Part shown: positions 35,331-44,563 of the stretch, piece after piece
Layout of the letters: every line of letters begins with the position of its first letter
Numbering within the stretch: the stretch's first letter is position 1
Origin: Mesorhizobium australicum
GTDB taxonomy: Bacteria; Pseudomonadota; Alphaproteobacteria; Rhizobiales; Rhizobiaceae
DNA length: 64,000 nucleotides
NCBI RefSeq assembly: GCF_900177325.1
Contig: NZ_FXBL01000004.1
Location: 3,410,001-3,474,000, forward strand
Direction of reading: 5' to 3'
Position numbers and translations under genes: made by a program
The notes under the pieces: generated by a model
Seen by the model: only the letters and a program-made list of their open reading frames with translations
Told to the model about the DNA's origin: nothing
The model's database searches: none

Positions 35331-35735
35331 TCAGGCCGCTCGCCCCGAAAACACCCAGAGCTGAAAGATCACAAAGTTCAGCGCCGGGATCAGCACACTG
35401 ATGAGCGCGAACGAAACCCAGCCCGGAATCAGCCCGCTTTCCGCAAACGCCGTCGCCACGCCGACGATCGCCAGGTTCACTGCCTGGATCACGCAGAATT
35501 TCAGCCATTCCCTGGCGATGGCGCCGTTTGACGAGAACGTAATGCGCCGGTGACCGAAGAAGGAGACCGGCACCAGGACTGCGTAGGCGATGTAGCCGCA
35601 GGCAGTGGCAGACAGTCCCGCCCACTGGAACAGTGCCGTGGAAATCAGGAAAAAGGCGATCGTGTTGAACGCGCCTATTCCGACGAATGCCGTAAGGCGC
35701 CGTGCGTACCGCCTCAGATCGTCGGCGCCGGCCAT
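35331..35735 (-). CDS. GtrA-family membrane protein
   Basis: 134-residue protein with four membrane helices, GtrA family (PF04138), small flippases for undecaprenyl-phosphate-linked sugars. AFVGIGAFNTIAFFLISTALFQW and the closing FQLWVFSGR match the family ends (RFLLVGG... and RFWVF). It starts immediately after the methyltransferase stop (35735/35736), so it is translationally linked to it. Its usual partner, a GtrB-like GT2, is the divergent gene at 36642. Confidence 0.86.
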   Translation of the reverse strand: MAGADDLRRYARRLTAFVGIGAFNTIAFFLISTALFQWAGLSATACGYIAYAVLVPVSFFGHRRITFSSNGAIAREWLKFCVIQAVNLAIVGVATAFAESGLIPGWVSFALISVLIPALNFVIFQLWVFSGRAA

Positions 35736-36431
35736 CTAGCGTCGGGCCACCACATAATACTGCGCCCCAGTCGGCATGGCGCCGAGCGCATCGTCCACAC
35801 GTCGCGCAAAGCCGTCGATCGACGGCACGTTGAGGATGTATCGCCCCTCGATCATGGTCATGCCCACCTGCCGTAGGTGCTCCTTGGCGGTCTTCATCGA
35901 AAGCAACACGGCGTCCGCATCGAACGGGCAGTTCGAAACCGCCCGCTGCGTCAGCGGATTGTAAGGATTATGCTCGAACAACAGCACCGCGCCGCCCGGC
36001 CTTACCACGCGCCGCAATTCCGAGGCGAAGCGCGGCCACAAGGGCACAGGCACATGGTGCATCACGCAGATAGCGAAGCAGGCGTCGAACGTACCGTCGT
36101 CATAGGGGATCGTCTCACCGTCATAAGCCTTATACTCGACGCCGGGATTATTGATACGCGCCTCGGCAACGCACTCCGTGGAAGGATCGACCCCCGTGAT
36201 TCGTCCGACCGAACCGGCGAGCAGCGGATGATACGTCCCCACCCCGCATCCGACGTCCAGGATCGAAAGCTCTCGCGTGGGCCCGACTTTCTCGGCCAGA
36301 ATATCGAGAAGCCTCCTGGCCTTCGCGCGGATGAAGAAATCGACCTTCAGCCCCGAGAAAGCGATTGAACCGTTCACCGCGTCCGAATAGCTGTTTCGGT
36401 ACGCGTCGAACTCGCTGGAAATCTTGGTCAT
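35736..36431 (-). CDS. SAM-dependent class I methyltransferase
   Basis: 231-residue methyltransferase with the SAM-binding sequence ILDVGCGVGTYHPLL (motif I), GVDPSTECV and DACFAICVMHHV (motif IV region). The substrate is unknown, but the gene overlaps with GtrA and is opposite a GT2, so it may modify a lipid-linked sugar or envelope glycan. The ATG at 36431 is chosen; the frame extends 75 bp upstream. Confidence 0.82.
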   Translation of the reverse strand: MTKISSEFDAYRNSYSDAVNGSIAFSGLKVDFFIRAKARRLLDILAEKVGPTRELSILDVGCGVGTYHPLLAGSVGRITGVDPSTECVAEARINNPGVEYKAYDGETIPYDDGTFDACFAICVMHHVPVPLWPRFASELRRVVRPGGAVLLFEHNPYNPLTQRAVSNCPFDADAVLLSMKTAKEHLRQVGMTMIEGRYILNVPSIDGFARRVDDALGAMPTGAQYYVVARR

Positions 36432-36641
36432 TCCACGTTTCCCTCGAATGATCCTTGGTGTCGGCATACGACTAGCATCGGGGTTATGCCCTGCGCGGAG
36501 CCGCAAGTTGTGCAGCTCTATACTATCGCATTACCGCCGACTATCTCGCAAATTTAAAGCGGCGGTCTCGCCCTACGACGAACAGCTTGACAGCGCGTCG
36601 GCAACGTTCTCGTTTCAACGAGACAAAACATGGTGCCTTGA

Positions 36642-37625
36642 GTGTCTGATCCTATCGTCTCCATCGTCGTCCCCGTCTATCGCAGCATGACCGTGCTGCC
36701 CGAGTTGGTGAAGCAGGTGGAGGGTGCGCTCGCCGGTAGTGCCTATGCATCAAGTTTCGAGCTTGTACTGACCAATGACTGCAGTCCGGACGGCAGTTGG
36801 TCGGTCATCGAGGAACTGGCGGCAAAATATCCATTTGTTCGCGGCGTTTCGTTGCGCAAGAATGTGGGGCAGCACAATGCGACCATGGCTGGGCTGCGGT
36901 TCTCGCGCGGCGAGATCGTTGTCATCATGGACGACGACCTGCAGCACCCGCCCTCGGCCATATTGCAGCTTGCCGAGCGGATCGAGCGTGGGGTGGATGT
37001 TTGCTACACCAGATATGCGGAGCGGAAGCACGCGCTGTGGAAACAGTGGGGAAGTCGGATCAACGACATCGCGGCCACCTGGCTGATGAAGAAGCCGAAA
37101 GGCCTCTATCTCTCGTCCTTCAAGGCGCTCAACCGGGATATCGTCAACGCGGTGCTGCGCTACGACGGCCCGTATACCTATCTCGACGCCCTTATCTTCG
37201 CGACGACCAACTCGATCGATTCGGTCGAGATCAAGCACCAGCGACGGTGGGAGGGCGAAAGCACCTACAATTTCCGCCGCCTGTTCTCGCTCTGGCTGAA
37301 GATGGCGACGGGCTCATCGATCTATCCGCTGCGCGCGGCAACCGTCGCCGGCTTCGCGCTCGCTCTTCTGAGCCTGATCGTCTTCATCCTGGTAATCGGC
37401 GAGCGGATGCTGAACCCGCAGGTGCCGCCCGGGTGGGCCTCGGTGATTGCCACGGTGCTCTTTATCGGCGGGATACAGACCTTCTGCATTGGCGTGATCG
37501 GCGAATATGTCGGCAGGATCTACACGCGCGTGAACAACGCGCCGCAATTCGTCGTCGGAAAGACGACGTTCAAGCGCGGCTCGGCTGACCAAGGTGACGA
37601 CGCGGCTGTGCCTAAAGAAAGCTGA
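36642..37625 (+). CDS. GT2 glycosyltransferase (GtrB/DPM1-like)
   Basis: 327-residue family 2 glycosyltransferase. GT-A domain: SIVVPVYRSMTVLPELV, VLTNDCSPDGSW, and the metal-binding IVIMDDDLQHPPSAI (DxD-type DDD) motif; two C-terminal membrane helices (AGFALALLSLIVFILVI, VIATVLFIGGIQTFCIGVIGEYVGR). This is the GtrB/dolichyl-phosphate-glucose synthase type, which loads a sugar onto undecaprenyl phosphate. GTG start at 36642 with a poor ribosome-binding site. Divergent from the methyltransferase-GtrA pair over a 210-bp gap. Confidence 0.86.
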   Translation: MSDPIVSIVVPVYRSMTVLPELVKQVEGALAGSAYASSFELVLTNDCSPDGSWSVIEELAAKYPFVRGVSLRKNVGQHNATMAGLRFSRGEIVVIMDDDLQHPPSAILQLAERIERGVDVCYTRYAERKHALWKQWGSRINDIAATWLMKKPKGLYLSSFKALNRDIVNAVLRYDGPYTYLDALIFATTNSIDSVEIKHQRRWEGESTYNFRRLFSLWLKMATGSSIYPLRAATVAGFALALLSLIVFILVIGERMLNPQVPPGWASVIATVLFIGGIQTFCIGVIGEYVGRIYTRVNNAPQFVVGKTTFKRGSADQGDDAAVPKES

Positions 37626-37710
37626 GCGGCGAAGAGGACACGCCATTGGCAGCCCGCGGGTCCCTTTCGGGCCACCGCTTGGACTGCCACCGGTGTAGCT
37701 TGGAAAGAAA

Positions 37711-37795
37711 TGGTGCGGTCGAGAAGACTCGAACTTCCACGGGTTGCCCCACAGCGACCTCAACGCTGCGCGTCTACCAATTCCGCCACGACCGC
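37711..37795 (-). tRNA. tRNA-Leu (anticodon GAG)
   Basis: 85 nt including CCA. Acceptor stem GCGGTCG/CGACCGC with discriminator A, D-arm GGCGGAATTGGTAGACGC, anticodon loop TTGAGGT (GAG), long variable arm and T-arm AGTTCGAGTCT. The 3' end faces the GT2 gene (85 bp away); the stem-loop GCCCG...CGGGC near 37653-37676 may end that message. Confidence 0.95.
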
Positions 37796-37981
37796 ACGTG
37801 GTAGGAGCCGGTCGTGACCGGCCCGGCGCATGTAGCAAATCACCTTTCGTGAAACAAGTGCGCCGGCAGGTGAATTTCCCGCCTTTTCCATTCGCGTCCC
37901 ACCGCCTGTCCGGGCAGGCTTCCAGCGACTGGACGTCCGTGCCGCGAAGGTCCATATCTTGTTCGAAACTGAGCGCATCTC

Positions 37982-38689
37982 GTGAACATCCGCCAGGACA
38001 TCGTCACCACCTTCTGGCCACGTGAAGAGGGCCTGCCCGTCGAATGGCGGATCGAGCCGGGCCTGGTCGCCTATCCGGACGCGCTGGCGGCTATGGAGGC
38101 GCGTGCGGAGGCGATTCGTGCAGGCACCGCGCCAGAGATGGTCTGGCTTCTCGAACATCCGCCGCTCTACACGGCCGGTACCAGCGCTCGGATCGAGGAT
38201 CTCGTCCAGCCTGACCGCTTTCCGGTCCATGCGGCCGGCCGCGGCGGCGAATATACCTATCACGGCCCCGGCCAGCGCGTGGCCTATGTGATGCTCGATC
38301 TCAAGCGTCGGCGCGAAGACGTGCGCCTGTTCGTGGCGAGTCTCGAAGAGTGGATCATTCGCACCCTGGCGCGTTTCAACGTGAAGGGCGAACGGCGAGA
38401 GGATCGTGTCGGCGTGTGGGTAGTTCGGCCGGACAAGCCGCCTGTCCTCGGCCATGCCGCCGAGGACAAGGTTGCCGCGATCGGCATCCGACTTCGCAAG
38501 TGGGTGAGCTTCCACGGCATCTCGATGAACGTTGAGCCGAACCTCGACCATTTCGGCGGGATCGTGCCCTGCGGCATCTCCGAATATGGCGTGACGAGCC
38601 TTGTCGACCTCGGCGTGCCGGTAACGATGGCCGATGTCGACGTCGCGCTGAAGGCGGCTTTCGAAGAGGTGTTCGGCCCGCTATCCTGA
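37982..38689 (+). CDS. lipB: Lipoyl(octanoyl) transferase LipB
   Basis: 235-residue LipB, which moves octanoyl from ACP to the lipoyl domains of 2-oxoacid dehydrogenases. [25 protein letters not shown] (acyl site), the catalytic Lys in [15 protein letters not shown] and the catalytic Cys in [11 protein letters not shown] are all present. The GTG start at 37982 begins with the VNIRQD-type N-terminus common in alphaproteobacteria. Confidence 0.94.
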   Translation: MNIRQDIVTTFWPREEGLPVEWRIEPGLVAYPDALAAMEARAEAIRAGTAPEMVWLLEHPPLYTAGTSARIEDLVQPDRFPVHAAGRGGEYTYHGPGQRVAYVMLDLKRRREDVRLFVASLEEWIIRTLARFNVKGERREDRVGVWVVRPDKPPVLGHAAEDKVAAIGIRLRKWVSFHGISMNVEPNLDHFGGIVPCGISEYGVTSLVDLGVPVTMADVDVALKAAFEEVFGPLS

Positions 38690-38717
38690 CCCGATGATCG
38701 GGTTCAGGAGGCATCCC

Positions 38718-40478
38718 ATGACCGTGCTCGCAAAGCCGCTTCGCATCGCATCGGTGGCCCTGTCGCTCGCCCTGCCCTTGCCCGCGTTCGCCCAGCAGGC
38801 AGCCGACACGATCGCGCCCGAGGCGGCCACCACCACGGCGCCGAAGGCCGTTGTACATGCGCAGCGTCATATGGTGGCAGCCGCCAATCCGGCCGCCGCC
38901 CAAGCCGGACTGGACGTGCTGCGCGCCGGCGGCTCGGCCGCGGATGCGGTGGTGGCGGTGCAGACCGTCCTAGGTCTGGTCGAGCCGCAATCGTCCGGCC
39001 TGGGCGGCGGCGCATTCCTCGTCTGGTACGACGCGGCGTCGGGCAAGGTCACGACGTTCGACGGACGGGAAACAGCACCGAAGGCGGCCACGGGCGACCT
39101 GTTCCTCGGCACTGACGGCAAGCCGCTGAAGTTCTTCGAAGCGGTCGTGGGCGGTCGCTCCGTCGGCACGCCGGGCGCCATTCGGCTGCTCGAGGCGGTG
39201 CATGGCCGATACGGCAAATTGGACTGGACAAACCTTCTCGACCCGGCAATCGATCTCGCGACGAACGGCTTCACCGTATCACCCCGGCTGGCCGCGTTGG
39301 TTGCCGACGACGCCGACAAGCTCGGCACGCAAGCCTCGACGCGCGATTATTTCTTCCCGACCGGCAAGCCGATCGCGGCAGGACAGACGCTCAGGAACCC
39401 CGCCTATGCCGAAACGCTCGCCGCAATCGCCAAGGACGGCCCGGACGCCTTCTACAAGGGGCCGGTCGCCGACAGTATAGTAGAGGCCGTCAGGAGCCAT
39501 CCGATCAATCCCGGCCTCCTCTCCGGAGAGGACCTTGCCGACTACAAGGCGATAGAACGTCCGGCGGTTTGCGCGCCTTATCGCGGCCTTCAGGTCTGCG
39601 GCATGGGACCCCCCTCCTCTGGGGCGCTAGCCATCGGCCAGATACTGGGCATGGTCGAGCCCTTCGATCTCGCGACGCTCGGGCCGGAAGATCCGGAAAG
39701 CTGGCGCATCCTCGGCGATGCGACCCGCCTCGCCTTCGCCGACCGCGAACGCTACGTCGCCGACGCGGACTTTGTCTCGATCCCGAAGGGACTGCTCAAC
39801 GCAGACTACCTGAGCATCCGCTCCACACTGTTGCGCCGTCCGACCGCCTTGCCGCAGGAGGGCGTTACGGCAGGCGATCCCCCATGGGACAAGGCGGAAT
39901 TGCGCCGTGACGGCGCCTCGTTCGACATGCCGTCGACCACCCATTTCGTCATCGTCGACGATGAGGGCAATGTCGCTTCGATGACGAGTTCGATCGAGAA
40001 CGGCTTCGGCTCGAGGCTAATGACAGGCGGCTTCCTGCTCAACAACCAGCTTACCGACTTCTCCTTCGCACCGGAGGAGGATGGGCGCGCCGTCGCGAAC
40101 CGCGTCGAGCCGGGCAAGCGGCCCCGTTCCTCGATGTCGCCGACGATCATCCTCAGGGATGGCAAGCCGATCTTCGCGCTCGGCTCGCCCGGCGGATCGA
40201 GCATCATTCCCTATGTCGCGAAGACCATCGTCGCTCTGGTCGACTGGAAGATGGACATCAGCCAGGCCATTGCCCTGCCGCATCTGACGAACCGCTTCGG
40301 CACCTACGATGTGGAGGCCGGGACATCGGCGGTGTCGCTTGTGAAAGACCTGGAGGCGCTGGGCTACAAGACCGCGGTGAAAGAGCAGAATTCGGGTCTG
40401 CAGGGCATCGCCATCACGGCGAACGGCATCGACGGCGGCGCCGATCCGCGCCGCGAGGGCATCGCGGTCGGCGACTGA
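38718..40478 (+). CDS. ggt: Gamma-glutamyltransferase
   Basis: 586-residue Ntn-hydrolase that cleaves gamma-glutamyl bonds such as glutathione in the periplasm. Signal peptide 1-26 (ending PAFA before QQAAD). The autoprocessing site and nucleophile is Thr407 in PSTTHF (two Thr in a row, as in other GGTs). Also conserved: GLGGGAFLV near residue 95 and GSPGGSSIIP near the C-terminus. AGGAGGCATCCC precedes the ATG; an upstream in-frame ATG at 38694 is disregarded. It converges on the cytochrome peroxidase gene. Confidence 0.93.
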   Translation: MTVLAKPLRIASVALSLALPLPAFAQQAADTIAPEAATTTAPKAVVHAQRHMVAAANPAAAQAGLDVLRAGGSAADAVVAVQTVLGLVEPQSSGLGGGAFLVWYDAASGKVTTFDGRETAPKAATGDLFLGTDGKPLKFFEAVVGGRSVGTPGAIRLLEAVHGRYGKLDWTNLLDPAIDLATNGFTVSPRLAALVADDADKLGTQASTRDYFFPTGKPIAAGQTLRNPAYAETLAAIAKDGPDAFYKGPVADSIVEAVRSHPINPGLLSGEDLADYKAIERPAVCAPYRGLQVCGMGPPSSGALAIGQILGMVEPFDLATLGPEDPESWRILGDATRLAFADRERYVADADFVSIPKGLLNADYLSIRSTLLRRPTALPQEGVTAGDPPWDKAELRRDGASFDMPSTTHFVIVDDEGNVASMTSSIENGFGSRLMTGGFLLNNQLTDFSFAPEEDGRAVANRVEPGKRPRSSMSPTIILRDGKPIFALGSPGGSSIIPYVAKTIVALVDWKMDISQAIALPHLTNRFGTYDVEAGTSAVSLVKDLEALGYKTAVKEQNSGLQGIAITANGIDGGADPRREGIAVGD

Positions 40479-40481
40479 GTG

Positions 40482-41729
40482 TCAGTTCGACGGCGAAGCC
40501 CCGACGTCGAGGGTCTTCAGAAACGCCGCCAGCGCGTTCTTCTCTCGTTCGGACAGCGTCAGGGGCTGCAATTCGCTCTCCCCCTTCGGCGGACGGGGCG
40601 CGGTCGCATAGTGCTCGATCACGTCTCCGATCGTCGCGATCTGGCCCGAATGCATGTATGGCGGGCGCGACACGGCCCCACGCAGCGACGGCGTCTTGAA
40701 GGCCCGGACCATGAGCGGGTCGTCCTTCGCCACGAAGCGCAGTTCGCCGCATTGCTCCGGCCTCGCATCGCTGTAGCGCCCGAGACAGTTGAACGGATCC
40801 GCGAGCGCCTTGGCGATACCGGCCGCACGCCCCACATCCTCCGGCAGGTCCGGCGGCTGAGGCACGCCGGTGTTGTGGAAATGGTCATCGGTGAAGCGCG
40901 GGCCGGCATGGCAAGTCACGCAGTTGGCGCGGCCGATGAAGAGCTTCAGGCCGAGCTTCTCGGTCTCGTCGAACGCGGCATCGCCTTGCGGCGTCTCGCC
41001 TGCCGCGAACGCCTTCGCAAACCGGTCGAAGCGCGTCTCTTCGTGGCGGATAGAGCGCTCGAAGGCAGCGAGCGACTTGCCGATATTGGCGAAGACGGCG
41101 TCGATCTCCGCACGTTTCGGTTCGGAAATCGCCTCCCATGCCGTCCGCTCCGCGGCAGAGCCAAGCGGGCCGGCATTGGGTGGAACATCCGAGAGATCGG
41201 GCAGTGGCCCGAAGATGCGTTCGTAACGTTCGTTCAGCGATGCCGAAATGAAATGCGCATAGGCCGTGCGGTTGCCGGCATGTTCACGAGCATCCTCCAG
41301 CGGTCCGAGCGCCTGCGCCCAGAGACTGTCCTTGCGGCCATCCCAGAACTGCCACGGGCTCCAGGCAACGCCTGCCAGCGGCATGGTCCGGCGATCCGTC
41401 ACTCCCACGCCGCGGGCGAGCGGCAGGTCATCCTGGAACTGCCGGTCGACCTGGTGGCAGGTCGAGCACGACACGTCACCGTGACCGGACAAGCGCGGCT
41501 CGAAGAACAGCGTCGCGCCGAAGGCGGCGGCGAGCCGATCGTCGGCGAAACGGTTCGACGGATCGGCAGGCAGCGGCGGCAAGGCGTCGAGCGACAGCGA
41601 GGCGATCGTCGCTCTCTCCGTTTCCGAGAACTCCTCGCCGGAGCACCCGGCAATGATGCCGAGCCCAGCGATCGCAATGCCGGAAAGCGCACCCCGGAAG
41701 GCGCTAGAGGCTGAGATTGAACGTGACAT
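40482..41729 (-). CDS. Diheme cytochrome c peroxidase/MauG-type lipoprotein
   Basis: 415-residue protein with a lipoprotein signal (lipobox IAGC, Cys29) and two c-type heme sites: CSTCH (88-92) and CVTCH (270-274). This is the bacterial cytochrome c peroxidase/MauG family, with each heme in its own domain. It may reduce H2O2 or oxidise a protein substrate. The start at 41729 overlaps the end of the upstream small gene by 26 bp, so both are co-expressed. Anchored to a membrane facing the periplasm. Confidence 0.88.
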   Translation of the reverse strand: MSRSISASSAFRGALSGIAIAGLGIIAGCSGEEFSETERATIASLSLDALPPLPADPSNRFADDRLAAAFGATLFFEPRLSGHGDVSCSTCHQVDRQFQDDLPLARGVGVTDRRTMPLAGVAWSPWQFWDGRKDSLWAQALGPLEDAREHAGNRTAYAHFISASLNERYERIFGPLPDLSDVPPNAGPLGSAAERTAWEAISEPKRAEIDAVFANIGKSLAAFERSIRHEETRFDRFAKAFAAGETPQGDAAFDETEKLGLKLFIGRANCVTCHAGPRFTDDHFHNTGVPQPPDLPEDVGRAAGIAKALADPFNCLGRYSDARPEQCGELRFVAKDDPLMVRAFKTPSLRGAVSRPPYMHSGQIATIGDVIEHYATAPRPPKGESELQPLTLSEREKNALAAFLKTLDVGASPSN

Positions 41730-42144
41730 CGTCCTCTCCGGCCGCCGCCTTGACGTGAAGCCTGAACTCCCACCAGCCGGACATGTTGAAGCGCACGCCC
41801 TCGATCCGGTAGCGCCCCTCGCCCAGCGAAGCCGTGACCCGCGGCGCCGTCGGCAGGCCGTGTCCATGCTGCGGCATGCCACCGTCGACCGACATCTGCG
41901 CGTCCTCGACCGGTTCTCCGCCCGGTGTCTTTACCGTCACGATCCAGCTGTGCAGCGAATTCCGCTCGAAGGCCGGATTCTCCGGCGCGATCTCGACCGC
42001 AAAAAGGCCTTTGACGGTCGTCCTGCTCCGCGAGAGGTCGAGATCCGACGGCGGTGCCATGGCGATCATCATATAGGCGATCACCGCCAGCACGATAGCC
42101 AGCAGAACTGCGGAAATGACGATGACCTTGCGGCTGCGCAGCAT
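41704..42144 (-). CDS. FixH/YtkA-like membrane-anchored protein
   Basis: 146-residue protein: one N-terminal membrane helix (residues 7-30), then a periplasmic Ig-like domain with the phrase DGGMPQHGHGLPTAPRV, whose MPxHxHG pattern is typical of YtkA/FixH-like copper-related domains, and GEGRYRIEGVRFNMSGWWEFRL. The Met/His motif may bind copper. Upstream partner of the diheme peroxidase; their overlap suggests a combined envelope redox or maturation role, which is an inference. Confidence 0.75.
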   Translation of the reverse strand: MLRSRKVIVISAVLLAIVLAVIAYMMIAMAPPSDLDLSRSRTTVKGLFAVEIAPENPAFERNSLHSWIVTVKTPGGEPVEDAQMSVDGGMPQHGHGLPTAPRVTASLGEGRYRIEGVRFNMSGWWEFRLHVKAAAGEDDVTFNLSL

Positions 42145-42276
42145 CAGATGTTCTCCTCTTCATCACTGCCCAAACAGGTTGGGGCTTCCGGTTACTGGAA
42201 GGTCAAGCGCCTTTTTGCGGACCTTGTCGCCGGACCTTCGGAACCCTTATAGACGTCGCGACGAAGGGAGAAGCGA

Positions 42277-43197
42277 ATGGATCGCAAGGGCGTCGCCTCG
42301 GTGGGAGAATGCATGCTGGAACTGTCCGCGCGCCCGGACGGCGCGTGGACACTCGGCTATGCCGGCGACACGTTCAACACGCTGTGGGCGATCCGGGCGC
42401 TGACGCAGTTGCCGTGCGATTATGTCTCCGCCTTCGGCGACGACCCGTTTTCGGCCAAGCAGACTTCGTTCTTCGCCGAGGCCGGGATCGGCGTGGCGGC
42501 AAGCCCGGTGATCCCAGGCGCGCGGCCCGGTCTTTACGCCATTACGCTGACGGGCGCGGAGCGATCCTTCACCTACTGGCGCAGCGACGCAGCGGCGCGG
42601 CAGCTGGCATCCGATGGCGGAAAGCTGGCGAAAAGCCTTGAAGATCGAGCGCTTGTCTACTTTTCCGGAATCACCCTGGCAATTCTGGAACCCGGCGCGC
42701 GATCGGTCCTGCTCGCCGCGATCCGCGCTGCGCGCGCGGCCGGCAGCCTCGTCGCCTTCGACCCCAACTACAGGCCCCGCATGTGGCTGTCGTCGGATGA
42801 GGCCCGGGCGACGATCGCGGAGGCGATCTCCATCACCGACATCGCCCTACCGACCTTTCCCGATGAGCAGGCCCTCTTCGGCGACGTTGATCCCGAAGCC
42901 ACGGCGGAGCGCCTGAGACGCGCCGGCGTGAGGGAGATCGTGGTGAAGAACGGAGCCGATCCGGCCCTGGTGGTGGACAGGTCGGATTCCTATCTGGTCC
43001 CCGCGCTTCGCGTCGATGCGGTGGATACGACCGGCGCCGGCGACAGCTTCAACGGCGGCTACCTCGCGGCGGTGCTGGACGGGCGGTCGCCGCTGGACTC
43101 GGCCGCGCTGGCGCATCGCGTCGCCGCCACCACCGTGCAGGTTCGCGGCGCGCTGGCGCCCTACCAAACCTTGCGTATTGCGGCTGGTCTTGGTTGA
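42277..43197 (+). CDS. kdgK: 2-dehydro-3-deoxygluconate kinase
   Basis: 306-residue PfkB-family kinase phosphorylating KDG to KDPG in the Entner-Doudoroff route for uronates and aldonates. The GECMLEL opening, GYAGDTFNT, PGLYAIT and SFTYWRSDAAAR are near-diagnostic for KdgK; the PfkB signature DTTGAGDSFNGG holds the catalytic Asp. GGGAG six bases before the ATG supports the start. It converges on galM, separated by one small ORF. Confidence 0.9.
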   Translation: MDRKGVASVGECMLELSARPDGAWTLGYAGDTFNTLWAIRALTQLPCDYVSAFGDDPFSAKQTSFFAEAGIGVAASPVIPGARPGLYAITLTGAERSFTYWRSDAAARQLASDGGKLAKSLEDRALVYFSGITLAILEPGARSVLLAAIRAARAAGSLVAFDPNYRPRMWLSSDEARATIAEAISITDIALPTFPDEQALFGDVDPEATAERLRRAGVREIVVKNGADPALVVDRSDSYLVPALRVDAVDTTGAGDSFNGGYLAAVLDGRSPLDSAALAHRVAATTVQVRGALAPYQTLRIAAGLG

Positions 43198-43214
43198 TAC
43201 CATCTGAGTTTGAC

Positions 43215-43535
43215 ATGCGGATCGATACCGGGCGCGATAGTCTACTCAACACGGCACTCATCGGCTCACTGGCGATAGCGGGTGTGGTCGGGCTTCTGGC
43301 GGCGGTGACGCCCTTCATTGATCATGGCAGCGTTGTCTCGTCGCAGACTGAGCCAGTGACAGTGATCTCCGTCGCCAGCAGAAAAGGAGGCGCTTCATAT
43401 TTCGTCAGATTCGATGACGGTAGAACGGTGGTGCTGCGTGGACCGACTCTGCCACTCTACCCTGCGGGCAGTTCGATCACGGTCACGATCGACCGGTACG
43501 CCGACGGAACGATCAGACACACGTTACCGAGATAG
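43215..43535 (+). CDS. Small hypothetical membrane protein
   Basis: 106-residue protein with one N-terminal helix (LIGSLAIAGVVGLLAAVTPFI) and a short C-terminal beta-rich domain that may face the periplasm. Not recognised. The ATG at 43215 is preferred over a TTG 21 bp upstream. Its stop codon abuts that of the converging galM gene. Confidence 0.5.
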   Translation: MRIDTGRDSLLNTALIGSLAIAGVVGLLAAVTPFIDHGSVVSSQTEPVTVISVASRKGGASYFVRFDDGRTVVLRGPTLPLYPAGSSITVTIDRYADGTIRHTLPR

Positions 43536-44552
43536 TCACGCCAGCCTGAACCGGTACTCCGTCACATGCCGGTAGCGGTCGCCGGGCCAGAGGATCGCCT
43601 GGGGGAAATACGGACGGTTGGGCGAATCCGGCCAAGCCTGTGCCTCTAGGCAGAACCCTGCCCAGGCCTTGTATTTCCGCCCCTGCAGCCCGGACACCTC
43701 GCGCGCGACCTTGTGGCCGGCATAGAATTGCACGCCGGGCTCCGTGGTCCACATCTCCATCTCGACGCCCGAAGACGAGCCCTGCGCCCAGGCCGCCTGT
43801 CTGAGCGGTCCACGGTGAGAGGAGAGGCAGAAATTGTGGTCGTAGACTACCTGCTCGCCAGCCTTCTCCAATCGGATGGGACGGGAGAGCTGGAAGTCGA
43901 AATCGGTGCCTTCGACGGGCTCCACGATGCCCGTAGGGATGAGTTCCGCGTCGACAGGCAGGTAGGCGCCGGCGTTGATGACAAGGCGATGGTCGAGGAT
44001 CGAATCCCAGCCGCCGTCGTCCAGGTTGAAATAGGAATGGTTCGTGAGGTTGCACAGCGTCGGCTGGTCGGTCGTCGCCGACAGTTCGATCGACAACGTG
44101 CCGGGCAGCTTGAGCCGGTAGGTGCAGATGATGTCGAGATTGCCCGGAAAACCCATGAACCCGTCGGGGTCGAGCAGCCTCAGCGTGATGAAGTCACTGC
44201 CGCGCATTTCAAGCGACCAGACGCGCTTGCCGGTGCTCTTCGACCCGCCATGCAATGTATGCTTGCCGAGAAAATTCGTGTCGGCCTGGAAGCGCTGGCC
44301 GTCAATGATGAATTTGCCGTTGGCGATGCGGTTCGCGTAACGCCCTGCGATCGCGCCGAAATAGGGCGACGAGACCGGATAGTCGTCGAAGCGGTCGAAG
44401 CCCAGCACCAGAGGCGCCGTATGCCCCTCGAGGCGCAGATCCTGCAGGACCGCGCCCCATTCCATGACGGTGGCGGTCAGCCCGCCACCGGAAATGTGGT
44501 AGCGATGGACGGTCTCGCCTTCCGCGGTTGTCCCGAAGACCTCGCCTTCCAT
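43536..44552 (-). CDS. galM: Aldose 1-epimerase
   Basis: 338-residue GalM-type mutarotase that interconverts alpha and beta aldoses. YFGAIAGRYANRIANGKF, LHGGSKSTGKRVW (catalytic His), LTNHSYFNLD (catalytic His) and the terminal substrate Glu region (AGFCLEAQAWPDSPN) are present. Last gene of a minus-strand run AEC permease, Ldh-family enzyme, SSADH, GalM. Confidence 0.91.
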   Translation of the reverse strand: MEGEVFGTTAEGETVHRYHISGGGLTATVMEWGAVLQDLRLEGHTAPLVLGFDRFDDYPVSSPYFGAIAGRYANRIANGKFIIDGQRFQADTNFLGKHTLHGGSKSTGKRVWSLEMRGSDFITLRLLDPDGFMGFPGNLDIICTYRLKLPGTLSIELSATTDQPTLCNLTNHSYFNLDDGGWDSILDHRLVINAGAYLPVDAELIPTGIVEPVEGTDFDFQLSRPIRLEKAGEQVVYDHNFCLSSHRGPLRQAAWAQGSSSGVEMEMWTTEPGVQFYAGHKVAREVSGLQGRKYKAWAGFCLEAQAWPDSPNRPYFPQAILWPGDRYRHVTEYRFRLA

Positions 44553-44563
44553 CGCTCTCCCCG

